From Bacillota bacterium (lineage in GTDB: Bacteria > Bacillota > Clostridia > Lachnospirales > Lachnospiraceae), in the NCBI GenBank assembly GCA_023437715.1, contig JAEZFK010000068.1, positions 119,325-183,324 of the forward strand: a stretch of 64,000 nucleotides of DNA. The letters are read 5' to 3'. Shown here piece by piece: positions 1 to 7,502 of this stretch. The position numbers were made by a program, and so were the translations under genes. The notes beneath the pieces were generated by a model. It saw only the letters and a program-made list of their open reading frames with translations, did not search any database and was not told where the DNA came from. Numbering within the stretch: the stretch's first letter is position 1; each line of letters opens with the position of its first letter.

Positions 1-1
1 C

Positions 2-835
2 TCTGTCTGGATCTCTTTCATGGTCTTTTACACCAACCATTTTTCTGCCGGAGAGCAGCAGACGGCAACAAGCCGGATTGTGCTGTTTAACAATTTCGGC
101 ATGCTCCTGGGTTTTCTCTGCAGCGCCCTCACTTATAAACGGGTGGGCATGACGGGAATCTGCTTTTTCAGCGCCTGCGCGGGTTTAATGGCCTTTCTCC
201 TTTCGGCCAGGATAAAGGAACCGGCCCTCCCGCACGGAGCGCAGCCGGTCAGAGAACTGGTTTCTGTGTGCCAAAGCAGGCGCTTGTGGCTGTTTTCATT
301 TCTGGCATTGATCCAGCAGGGAATCCAGCTGACAACTGCCATGTCCTTTACAAATCAGATATTAAAGGGCCTTGGCGCATCGGACGGCCTTATTGGAATA
401 TCCTCTGTAATCTACATGGTATCCGCAGTGGCCTTTGCCGCCTTTGCATCCTCCGCAGCCTGCAGCCGGAAAGGGCCCAGGTTCTGGATTCCGGCAGTAT
501 TTGCCGTTGTGGCCCTGTACTGTCTTCTGGTCCCTGCCTCAGAAAGCATTCCCGTGCTTCTGGCCCTGCAAATTCTGCCGGGAATGTCCACCGGCATCCT
601 GTTTTCCTTTACGGCTTCCGAAGCGATGAAAGGAATCCCTGTCAGCAGGAAATCTACAGCCATGGGCTTATTTCAGGCAGTCTATGCCATTGGCATGACG
701 GTATTTCCTGTTTTTACAGGGGCTTTGGCCTCCGGAGCCAGCATGAGGGCCGGTTATCTGCTGCTGGCAGGAACTGCCTGCTTTGGCGGTGTTGCTGCGG
801 TGATCTATTATAGAGCCAGCTCCGATAACTGCTGA
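2..835 (+). CDS. MFS transporter, C-terminal part (5' end outside window)
   Basis: The frame is open to the left edge of the window, so the Met at base 20 is probably internal and the N-terminal half of the protein lies outside. The visible 270 or so residues are almost wholly hydrophobic, with about eight membrane-spanning stretches. A loop rich in charge (ARIKEPALPHG) separates two helical halves, as in 12-TM major facilitator proteins. The C-terminal half ends YYRASSDNC. It probably exports or imports a small molecule; no substrate can be read. It converges on the subtilase gene, and the two 3' ends overlap by 28 bases. Family call is good, function unknown. Confidence 0.72.
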   Translation, partial: SVWISFMVFYTNHFSAGEQQTATSRIVLFNNFGMLLGFLCSALTYKRVGMTGICFFSACAGLMAFLLSARIKEPALPHGAQPVRELVSVCQSRRLWLFSFLALIQQGIQLTTAMSFTNQILKGLGASDGLIGISSVIYMVSAVAFAAFASSAACSRKGPRFWIPAVFAVVALYCLLVPASESIPVLLALQILPGMSTGILFSFTASEAMKGIPVSRKSTAMGLFQAVYAIGMTVFPVFTGALASGASMRAGYLLLAGTACFGGVAAVIYYRASSDNC

Positions 836-2490
836 AGTATCTTATAGACATCCATCTGACCGTAGCCCCATATATTGTTGGGATACGCATCGGAAGGATT
901 GCGCTGGGCTCTCCGTATGATCATGCGTTTGACCTGGTTGCCTGTGATTCCCGTATGATTTCCCCTGCAGTAGCCCCATTCCATGATTAAGGCTGCTGTT
1001 CCCGTGGCATAGGCTGCGGCCGCTCCGGTCCCTGTCAGGCTTCCGTACTGGCCGCAGGGAAGGGCGCAGGGAAGGTGATAGCCCGGCGCCGCTATGTCGG
1101 GAACGATCTGGCCGGACCTGGTATAACCCCTTCCGGATTCTTCCAGAATAGCGCCCGTAAGCTGGTTGAAAGTGGTGACCGTAAGGGGATTTCCGGCATT
1201 TCCCGGAGCAGTGACTGTGGTGTCAGGGGAGGAATGAAGAAAATAGGTTTCGTATGAAATCAGGGTTCCCGAAGGCAGCCAGGCATGGAAGGAAAGCGGT
1301 TGGTTTTCCATGCTCTTTATCCGGATGGTCCAGGTTCCCGGAATCGCTCCGTCAAAGCGGACCAATATGAACTGGTCCCCCGTATGTCCGTCGAGAATAA
1401 TGTTATTGATCCAGACCGAGGTCTTACAGCAGTTAAAGCTGAATTTCTGGCAGTCGTGGCCATAGGGATAATAAACGTTCCGGATTGCCTCCTGATCCGG
1501 CGATATCAATTCTATAGTTATTTTTCCAAAAGGGAAAGGCCATATTTCCATGGAAAACATGGTGTCATTTTCTCCTACATTCAGATAAAATTCATCAGAG
1601 GAGGGATCTTCCCCAGAGCTGTGGACATAATGCCTGCCGTTATCCCCTTCGTTTCCCGCGGCTGTGGAAACGCTGGTAATGGGCAGGTATACAAGCTGGT
1701 CCAAATATTCGCTGAGAGCTCCCTGTCCGTCATGTCCTCCCTGGCTGCTTCCCAGCCCGATGCACAGGACCAGAGGGCTGTTTAATTTTTTGGAGAGGGA
1801 AAACAGATAACGGATTCCGAGGATGATGTCCGATTCCTGATAGCATAAAGCATCGTCAGGAACAAAAAAGATGTCTTTTAAATTCTGTTTTGCTTCTTTC
1901 AGCTTTACAACGGCAAGCTTTGCCTGGGGAACAATACCTGAAAATGACTGTTCCTGATCCGGGGAGCCGGAAATAATGCTGGCAATGGCTGTTCCATGGC
2001 CGTTGGTATCGGTGGATGGAACCATGGAAATGGGGTCCGACGATTTTAAGGCGGTATTGATATGGTTTTTTCCGTATTCGGAACCAAAGGAAAAGCCCTG
2101 GGGGGGCTTGCCGTCCTGAATGGTCTGATCCCATATGGTAATGATCCTGGTGGTCCCGTCCGGGTTTTTGAATGCCGGATGCCTGTAATCAATTCCCGTA
2201 TCTATGATGCCTGTAATCACATCCATTCCATACAGATTTAAGCCTGAGTGCCGGGGAATGGAGATGCTTTTCGATTTTTCCGTACTGATCCGGGAAGCCA
2301 GTGTGAAAAGCGAGGGGAAGTCCTCATAGGGATGACGCCCCAAATCGCAAGGTTCCATATTATCTTTATGTACATGGATCAAAGAATACATGTCATTCAG
2401 CATCGTAATTCTGTCTCCTGTATCAAAAGATGAGACTCTGGGGGTGCTGATGATAAAGTCATAATATTCATTATCCAGTATTTTTTCCAT
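808..2490 (-). CDS. Csp-like S8 subtilase lacking the catalytic serine (pseudoprotease)
   Basis: This 560-residue protein has the layout of clostridial Csp/subtilisin-like S8 peptidases. The Asp motif is at DTGIDYRHPAF (Asp97) and the His motif at NGHGTAIASI (His165). At the place of the GTS(A/M)A serine motif it reads LTGTGAAAAYATG, so residue 489 is Gly (codon at 1026-1024) and the nucleophile is missing. Csp family members in Clostridium act in spore germination, and C. difficile CspC is a known pseudoprotease, so a signalling or scaffold role is inferred. There is no signal peptide. A good GGGAGG site precedes the ATG. Upstream, CATAAACTA (2538-2530) fits the -10 of mother-cell sporulation sigma factors (CATANNNTA), but no clear -35 is seen. 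Confidence 0.85.
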   Translation of the reverse strand: MEKILDNEYYDFIISTPRVSSFDTGDRITMLNDMYSLIHVHKDNMEPCDLGRHPYEDFPSLFTLASRISTEKSKSISIPRHSGLNLYGMDVITGIIDTGIDYRHPAFKNPDGTTRIITIWDQTIQDGKPPQGFSFGSEYGKNHINTALKSSDPISMVPSTDTNGHGTAIASIISGSPDQEQSFSGIVPQAKLAVVKLKEAKQNLKDIFFVPDDALCYQESDIILGIRYLFSLSKKLNSPLVLCIGLGSSQGGHDGQGALSEYLDQLVYLPITSVSTAAGNEGDNGRHYVHSSGEDPSSDEFYLNVGENDTMFSMEIWPFPFGKITIELISPDQEAIRNVYYPYGHDCQKFSFNCCKTSVWINNIILDGHTGDQFILVRFDGAIPGTWTIRIKSMENQPLSFHAWLPSGTLISYETYFLHSSPDTTVTAPGNAGNPLTVTTFNQLTGAILEESGRGYTRSGQIVPDIAAPGYHLPCALPCGQYGSLTGTGAAAAYATGTAALIMEWGYCRGNHTGITGNQVKRMIIRRAQRNPSDAYPNNIWGYGQMDVYKILQQLSELAL

Positions 2491-2653
2491 GATAAAGCCT
2501 CCCTGCCTGCTTGTAACGCAGTATATTTATAGTTTATGCCGGGAGCCATGTCTCAAATTACGGCAATGCCCGCGGTGCAGGTCCTTTCCTTTGGATTGGG
2601 CTTCTTTTTTTTGTGCGGGAAAATAGAGAATCTGAAACTTTTAAAAAAGCGGA

Positions 2654-2682
2654 TTGACATTTTACAGGAAAGAGTATATATT
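2654..2682 (+). promoter_or_regulatory. sigma-A promoter of the TetR gene
   Basis: TTGACA (2654-2659) and TATATT (2677-2682) are separated by exactly 17 bases, 33 bases ahead of the TetR start codon. The -10 runs directly into a palindrome, as expected for an autoregulated repressor gene. Confidence 0.75.
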
Positions 2683-2695
2683 GAGTATATACTCA
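2682..2695. promoter_or_regulatory. candidate TetR operator (palindrome)
   Basis: TGAGTATATACTCA is a perfect 14-bp palindrome that starts on the last base of the -10 box. A related half-site, GAGTATATA, lies just upstream at 2672-2680 inside the spacer. Position and symmetry suggest binding by the TetR protein encoded next, giving autorepression. That the regulator binds here is inferred. Confidence 0.65.
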
Positions 2696-2714
2696 GTGAG
2701 TTGGTGGTCATTAA

Positions 2715-3296
2715 ATGAAATCAAAAAGACAATTACAAAAAGAAAATACGCGGCAGAAGATTGTGGAAACAGCATACCGGATCTATTCCCAGCAGGGGTT
2801 TGCCGCCTCGACGGCTGTCATTGCCAGAGAAGCCGGAGTGTCCCACGGGACAATATTCACCCATTTCCAGTCTCTAAGCGAATTGCTGGAAGAACTGATC
2901 AGGGATTTTGGAAAGGCCTTGGCCGGGGAAGTTCATGAGCTGGCGGAATCCAGCGGCAGCATTGAGGAATTGCTGGAAACCCATCTGGAGATTCTGGCGA
3001 GACACGAAGATTTTTATTTCCGGCTGGTTACGGAGAGAAGCCTGCTGCCGGAAGAGGTGCAGTATTTATTTGAGGATACGCAGACGGTCATCGCCTATCA
3101 CTTTAACCGGATATTTGAACGGGAAGTGGAAAAGCATACGGTCAAGGACATTCCGGTGCACATGTTTTTTAATACGTGGCTGGGATTGCTTCATTATTAT
3201 TTATGGAATAAAGATTTTTTCTCTCCTGGCGAGCCCCTTTTCAACCGGTATGGAAAAGAGCTCATCGCCACTTTTTTGAAACTGACAGAAAAATAA
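2715..3296 (+). CDS. TetR/AcrR family transcriptional regulator
   Basis: This is a 193-residue protein with a typical TetR N-terminal helix-turn-helix: RQKIVETAYRIYSQQGF, then STAVIAREAGVSHGTIFTHF at about residues 33-52. The C-terminal ligand and dimer domain is divergent and ends with a tryptophan and tyrosine rich helix (FFNTWLGLLHYYLWN). It is followed at 13 bases by the zinc-ribbon protein and then the AhpD-like protein, so the three probably form one small operon under the promoter at 2654. The inducer is unknown. Start: ATG at 2715 with a weak GGTGG site. Confidence 0.88.
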   Translation: MKSKRQLQKENTRQKIVETAYRIYSQQGFAASTAVIAREAGVSHGTIFTHFQSLSELLEELIRDFGKALAGEVHELAESSGSIEELLETHLEILARHEDFYFRLVTERSLLPEEVQYLFEDTQTVIAYHFNRIFEREVEKHTVKDIPVHMFFNTWLGLLHYYLWNKDFFSPGEPLFNRYGKELIATFLKLTEK

Positions 3297-3309
3297 AGGA
3301 GGTCATCAA

Positions 3310-3558
3310 ATGAAAGTATGTATCGCATGCGGCATGCCTATGGAAAAAGCATCGGATTATCCGAAAGGTGATGTGACGAAAGATTATTGTGTTTATTGCG
3401 CAAATCCCGACGGCACCATGCAGTCCTTTGAGGAAAAGAAAGAGGGAATGACGGAATTCATCATGAAATCCCAGGGCTTTGACCGGGAGGCTGCGGTAAA
3501 GATCGCAGAAAGCAGCATGAGCAAGCTTCCGGCGTGGAAAGGGTATTTTAAACAGTAA
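3310..3558 (+). CDS. small putative zinc-ribbon protein
   Basis: An 82-residue protein starting MKVCIACGMPM, with two CxxC pairs (CIAC at residues 4-7 and CVYC near 27-30) that would bind one zinc. This matches the short zf-ribbon_2-like proteins common in clostridia. The C-terminal half is a charged helix that ends AWKGYFKQ. A strong AAAGGAGGT site precedes the ATG. It follows the TetR gene closely and probably belongs to its operon. Its biochemical role is unknown. Confidence 0.75.
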   Translation: MKVCIACGMPMEKASDYPKGDVTKDYCVYCANPDGTMQSFEEKKEGMTEFIMKSQGFDREAAVKIAESSMSKLPAWKGYFKQ

Positions 3559-3582
3559 ATTATTTTAAGGAGTGTGATAATC

Positions 3583-3891
3583 ATGCAGGTAAGCACAGCA
3601 TTCCAGGCATTCGCAGAGCAGGCTCCTGAAGTGCACGGAGCATGGATGGAAGCCGTACAAAAGCTGGATGAAGCCAGTAAGCTGGACAAGAAAACAAAGG
3701 AGCTTGCCTATATTGCAGTTATGGCTGCAGTAAGGCTTGAAAGCGGATTGCCCTTTCATGTAAAGATGGCAAAGTCCCGTGGGGCAACGCGGGAGGAGAT
3801 CATAAGCAGTATCTTGGTGGGACTGCCCGCCGTCGGCAATGGGATCATCCAGTCGCTGCCCATAGCTCTTCGTGCATTTGATGAGGAATAG
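3583..3891 (+). CDS. carboxymuconolactone decarboxylase / AhpD-like protein without the CxxC pair
   Basis: A 102-residue, all-helical protein of the CMD/AhpD type (TKELAYIAVMAAVRLESGLPFHVKMAKSRG spans the signature helix; SRGATREEI follows). Redox-active members carry CxxC three residues before the conserved His. Here that position reads ESGLPFH and the whole protein has no Cys, so peroxidase-reductase activity is unlikely. An upstream in-frame GTG at 3574 sits one base from the AAGGAG site, so the ATG at 3583 (10-base spacing) is chosen. It is third in the TetR-led operon. Confidence 0.75.
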   Translation: MQVSTAFQAFAEQAPEVHGAWMEAVQKLDEASKLDKKTKELAYIAVMAAVRLESGLPFHVKMAKSRGATREEIISSILVGLPAVGNGIIQSLPIALRAFDEE

Positions 3892-3978
3892 CAGAGGAGC
3901 AGCGGTATGCGGGGGCCTCATCCCCAGTGGCCCTGACAGGGCTCGGGGAGTGGAGTATTAAAGTTCGGATTAAAAAGT

Positions 3979-4011
3979 AACCGCCACAGAGGGAGTTCTC
4001 CTGCGGCGGTT
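3979..4011 (-). terminator. terminator of the nitroreductase gene
   Basis: AACCGCC (3979-3985) pairs with GGCGGTT (4005-4011). Read on the minus strand the stem is followed by ACTTTTTAATCC, a usable U-run. It lies 13 bases beyond the nitroreductase stop. On the plus strand the following bases are only mildly T-rich, so it may weakly stop the TetR operon as well. Confidence 0.6.
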
Positions 4012-4023
4012 ATGTTTATATGC

Positions 4024-4575
4024 CTATTTTTCTTCCGGTTTCCCCTTTGTAATGCCGTCAAAGGAGTTGAAAAAAGCAAAATGCTTCATATCAAAGCGCT
4101 TTTCGTGATTGGGATGAGGGGCAGAATCCTCCCGGGGATAACCGATGGGAAGCAGCGCCACCGGAACCAGATATTCCGGGATATCAAAGGATTCCCGGAT
4201 GCTGTCGGGATTAAAATGGCCGACCCAGGTGGTTCCCAGGCCCAATTCCGCTATTTGAAGCATCATCTGGGTAGTCACAATGCTGGCGTCAACCACACCC
4301 ATATCATTGCCGTCATAGGATCTCTTCCAGCTGACCGTGGAATCGTAGCAGACCAGCAGGGCCAGGGGAGCATGAAAATGATAGGGGGTGCAGGACTTTA
4401 ATTTGCTTAAAGCTTCTTCACTGTCCAGCACAAGGATACGCTGGGGCTGGTAATTTACCGCAGTAGGCGCTACCCGCCCTGCTTCCAGAATCAGATCCAG
4501 CTTTTCCCGCTCTACTTTCCGGTCGCTGAATTTTCTGACGGAATACCGCTCTTTCACCAATTGTAATAATTCCAT
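4024..4575 (-). CDS. nitroreductase family protein
   Basis: A 183-residue FMN-dependent nitroreductase-fold protein. The N-terminal FMN-phosphate motif ERYSVRKFSDRKVE (residues 9-22) is typical, as are AGRVAPTAVNYQPQRI and the glycine-rich ELGLGTTWVGHF region (about residues 111-122). It is shorter than the classical 217-residue NfsB type and resembles the compact clostridial group. These enzymes transfer electrons from NAD(P)H to nitro compounds, quinones or flavins; the physiological substrate is not readable. The start is set by AAGGAG eight bases before the ATG. It is a single-gene unit with its own terminator. Confidence 0.88.
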   Translation of the reverse strand: MELLQLVKERYSVRKFSDRKVEREKLDLILEAGRVAPTAVNYQPQRILVLDSEEALSKLKSCTPYHFHAPLALLVCYDSTVSWKRSYDGNDMGVVDASIVTTQMMLQIAELGLGTTWVGHFNPDSIRESFDIPEYLVPVALLPIGYPREDSAPHPNHEKRFDMKHFAFFNSFDGITKGKPEEK

Positions 4576-4680
4576 GAAACCATCTCCTTATCAATTTATT
4601 TCATATAGATACTATAGCACAAAAGAATAATTATGTATGCAGTTTTTCCTGGCTGGGGAAAAGGAAAAATGAAAAAAGCC

Positions 4681-4711
4681 AAGGGCAAGGAGTGAATAAC
4701 CCTTTGCCCTT
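4681..4711 (-). terminator. terminator of the cellobiose phosphorylase gene
   Basis: AAGGGCAAGG (4681-4690) pairs with CCTTTGCCCTT (4701-4711) with one bulge. On the minus strand it is followed by GGCTTTTTTC. It lies 66 bases past the cellobiose phosphorylase stop. Confidence 0.75.
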
Positions 4712-4776
4712 AACCTCATCTTTAACCTCATTCTAAAACCTTTCACAGGCCGGCTTCATGACTCACTTTTCGTTCC

Positions 4777-7212
4777 TCACCCTATAATCAGAGAAACATG
4801 ATATTCTTTTTTCCCTTCCACATAAGGAATTTCATTCCCCTCTACAGGCGCTCCATCCACCATAAGAGAGGCTGTGCCATCGCCGGACTGTCCCCTGTTC
4901 TCCACATAAATATAATAATCCCCACCCCGGAATTTGCGCATTGCAGAAAATTTCTTTATGGAATCCGGCAGGCACGGGTCTACGGTCAGGCCGTGAAAGC
5001 CGGGACGGATTCCCAGAATATGCTGGGAAATGCACACAAAGGACCAGGCCGCCGTTCCGGTGAGCCAGCTGTTTTTCGCTTCCCCGAAATTCCGGGCATC
5101 CTTCCCGGCGATCATCTGTGCATAAGCGTAAGGCTCTGCCTTATGGATTTCACTGATATCCTCCGTATAGGCCGGAGAAGTGCGCCGGTAGATTTCAAAT
5201 GCCCGGTCGCCTCTTCCGATCATGGTTTCCGCAATGGAAATCCAGGGATTGTTGTGGCAGAAGATTCCCGCATTTTCCTTATACCCCGGCGGATAGGAGG
5301 AGATTTCTCCAAGGCGCTCCTGGTAAACGCTGTAGGGAGGCTGTAAAAGCACGATGCCGTAGGGGGTATCCAGCCTTTCTTTCACACTGTTCAGAGCCTT
5401 TTCTGCAAGACCTTCCTGGATCCCGATGCCGCCCATAATACAAAAGCCCTGAGGCTCAATAAAAATCTGTCCCTCTTTGCATTCCTTAGATCCTATCTTT
5501 TGCCCAAATGCATCATAAGCCCGTAAAAACCAGTCCCCGTCCCAGCCTGACTGGAGCACGGCGTCATAGATCTTCTTCACCGAGGCCTCCGCCGCCTTTG
5601 CTTCCTCCTCCAGTCCGGTCAGCCGGCACAGCTGTACATATTCCTTTCCATACTTCACATACATGCCGGCAATCATCAGAGATTCCGCCACAGGTCCTTC
5701 CGAGGGGCCTGTGGTCTGGAAGGATTCTCCCGGCTCTGTGGAAAAGCAGTTTAAATTCAGACAGTCATTCCAGTCTGCCCGTCCGATCAAAGGCAGACCG
5801 TGGGGACCCAGATGGGTCCCGGTAAAGTGAAAGGACCGCCTTAGGTGCTCCATAAGAGGCTGGCTTTTTTCTTCATCATTGTCAAAGGGAATGGATTCCT
5901 TAAGAATATCCCAGTCCCCGGTTTCCCTGATATAGGCGGAAACGCCTGCGATAAGCCATAGAGGATCGTCATTGAACCCGCTTCCGATATCCATATTTCC
6001 CTTTTTGGTAAGAGGCTGGTACTGGTGATAGGCGCTTCCGTCCTCAAACTGAGTGGAGGCAATGTCAATGATCCTTTCCCTGGCTCTTTCCGGGATCATA
6101 TGTACAAAGCCCAGTAAATCCTGGCAGGAGTCCCGGAAGCCCATGCCCCGGCCGGTTCCCGATTCATAGTAGGAAGCAGAGCGGGACATGTTAAAGGTCA
6201 CCATACACTGGTACTGGTTCCAGATATTTACCATACGGGCGGTCTTTTCATCGGCCATTTGAACGGAATAGGTGGAAAGCAGACGTTCCCAGTACTGCTT
6301 TAATGCGGCAAGGGCCGCCTCTACCTGTTTCCCGGTCCTGTATTTTGCTAAAACAGAAGCGGAGGGGGCCTTATTGATCAGGTTCGGTGCAGCCCATTTC
6401 TCCTCCTCCGGGTTTTCTGCATACCCCAGCACAAAGATAAATCCCTTCTCCTCGCCTGGCTCCAGATGGACGGTGAGACGGTGAGAGCCTATCGGGGACC
6501 AGCCGCTGGCAATGGAATTTCCGGAGGTATTTTTTTGCACCATGGCAGGTGATTGATTGGATCCGTATACGCCCACAAAGGTGTTCCTGTCCGTATCAAA
6601 TCCCTGAATATCTGCATTGACGGAATAATAGGCGTAATGATTCCGCCGTTCCCTGTACTCTGTCTTGTGGTAAATGACAGAGCCCTCTACCTCCACCTCT
6701 CCGGTGTTTAAATTTCTCTGGAAATTGGTCATATCATCCACGGCATTCCACAGACAAAATTCCACATAGGAAAACAGGGTGAAATCCTTCGGCGCTTCTG
6801 TTTCATTTTTTAAGACCACCTGATTGATCTCGCAGGTGTCGTGGAGGGGAACAAAAGCGGTGACAGAGGCAGATAAGCCTTTCTTTTTTCCCTGATAGCG
6901 GGTCACACCCAGGCCGTGGCGGCATTCATAGAAGTCCAGAGGCGTCTGGGAAGGCTGCCATCCCGGATTCCAGACGGTACCGTTTTCGTTAATATAGTAA
7001 TAGTGCCCGTTGCTGTCCAAGGGGACACTGTTATAGCGGTATCTGGTCAGCCTTAACAGCTTTGCATCTTTATAGAAACTGTACCCGCCTCCTGTGTTAG
7101 AGACCAGGGAAAAGAAATTTTCACTGCCCAGATAGTTGATCCAGGGCAGGGGAGTGTCCGGGACAGTAATGACATATTCCTTTTTCGGGTCATCGAAATA
7201 ACCGTATTTCAT
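4777..7212 (-). CDS. cbpA: cellobiose phosphorylase (GH94)
   Basis: This 811-residue protein follows clostridial cellobiose phosphorylase closely from end to end: PDTPLPWINYLG near the start, DDMTNFQRNLNTGEVEVEG, IWNQYQCMVTFNMSRSASYYES, and GRADWNDCLNLNCF, which holds the catalytic acid Asp483. Near the C-terminus are YPPGYKENAGIFCHNNPW and GEAKNSWLTGTAAW. The enzyme splits cellobiose with phosphate into alpha-glucose-1-phosphate and glucose, saving ATP, in the cytoplasm. It has no signal peptide. It is transcribed away from a LacI regulator and a sugar importer, and an operator lies between its promoter and its start. AAGGAG precedes the ATG. The substrate call rests on whole-length likeness; a cellodextrin phosphorylase would be longer. 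Confidence 0.93.
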   Translation of the reverse strand: MKYGYFDDPKKEYVITVPDTPLPWINYLGSENFFSLVSNTGGGYSFYKDAKLLRLTRYRYNSVPLDSNGHYYYINENGTVWNPGWQPSQTPLDFYECRHGLGVTRYQGKKKGLSASVTAFVPLHDTCEINQVVLKNETEAPKDFTLFSYVEFCLWNAVDDMTNFQRNLNTGEVEVEGSVIYHKTEYRERRNHYAYYSVNADIQGFDTDRNTFVGVYGSNQSPAMVQKNTSGNSIASGWSPIGSHRLTVHLEPGEEKGFIFVLGYAENPEEEKWAAPNLINKAPSASVLAKYRTGKQVEAALAALKQYWERLLSTYSVQMADEKTARMVNIWNQYQCMVTFNMSRSASYYESGTGRGMGFRDSCQDLLGFVHMIPERARERIIDIASTQFEDGSAYHQYQPLTKKGNMDIGSGFNDDPLWLIAGVSAYIRETGDWDILKESIPFDNDEEKSQPLMEHLRRSFHFTGTHLGPHGLPLIGRADWNDCLNLNCFSTEPGESFQTTGPSEGPVAESLMIAGMYVKYGKEYVQLCRLTGLEEEAKAAEASVKKIYDAVLQSGWDGDWFLRAYDAFGQKIGSKECKEGQIFIEPQGFCIMGGIGIQEGLAEKALNSVKERLDTPYGIVLLQPPYSVYQERLGEISSYPPGYKENAGIFCHNNPWISIAETMIGRGDRAFEIYRRTSPAYTEDISEIHKAEPYAYAQMIAGKDARNFGEAKNSWLTGTAAWSFVCISQHILGIRPGFHGLTVDPCLPDSIKKFSAMRKFRGGDYYIYVENRGQSGDGTASLMVDGAPVEGNEIPYVEGKKEYHVSLIIG

Positions 7213-7264
7213 ATGGAATAGCTCCTTTCAGTTGGATGAGACATGTGCAGAAAACGACATTTTT

Positions 7265-7278
7265 CGAAAACGATTAAG
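7265..7278. promoter_or_regulatory. LacI-type operator, phosphorylase side
   Basis: CGAAAACGATTAAG, identical over 14 bases to the site at 7471, lies about 20-35 bases downstream of the inferred start of the phosphorylase transcript. A degenerate third motif, GAAAACGACA, sits next to it near 7250. The central CG with flanking A/T is typical of LacI/CcpA-type sites. Confidence 0.75.
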
Positions 7279-7304
7279 GAAGCAAATATAAAACATATAG
7301 GGCA

Positions 7305-7333
7305 ATAATAGCGCGTAAAAAACAAAAATACAA
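7305..7333 (-). promoter_or_regulatory. promoter of cellobiose phosphorylase
   Basis: On the minus strand TTGTAT (7333-7328) and TATTAT (7310-7305) are 17 bases apart, about 93 bases upstream of the ATG. The operator at 7265-7278 follows in the early transcribed region. Confidence 0.6.
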
Positions 7334-7434
7334 GAGGGTTTTTAAAAATAAAAAATAAAACCGAAATAAATTGTATAAAATGCATAATAAACTGAGATAC
7401 AAATTATATAAACTGGAAAAAATTTAAAAATATA

Positions 7435-7463
7435 TTGATTTTTCCCTGGAAAAGGGGTATAGT
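7435..7463 (+). promoter_or_regulatory. promoter of the LacI regulator / sugar ABC operon
   Basis: TTGATT (7435-7440) and TATAGT (7458-7463) have a 17-base spacer. The expected start near 7470 falls at the edge of the second operator copy. The AT-rich stretch 7300-7440 separates the two divergent promoters. Confidence 0.7.
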
Positions 7464-7470
7464 GAAGTTG

Positions 7471-7484
7471 CGAAAACGATTAAG
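7471..7484. promoter_or_regulatory. LacI-type operator, regulator side
   Basis: Second exact copy of CGAAAACGATTAAG, in the same orientation as the copy at 7265 and 206 bases from it (roughly 20 helical turns, compatible with looping). It covers the likely transcription start of the regulator operon. Confidence 0.75.
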
Positions 7485-7502
7485 TAAAAAAGGATGAGAC
7501 AT

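Noticed and set aside
1285..1785. 166-codon plus-strand frame inside the subtilase gene
   Set aside because: Antisense to a well-conserved protease fold; no ribosome site.
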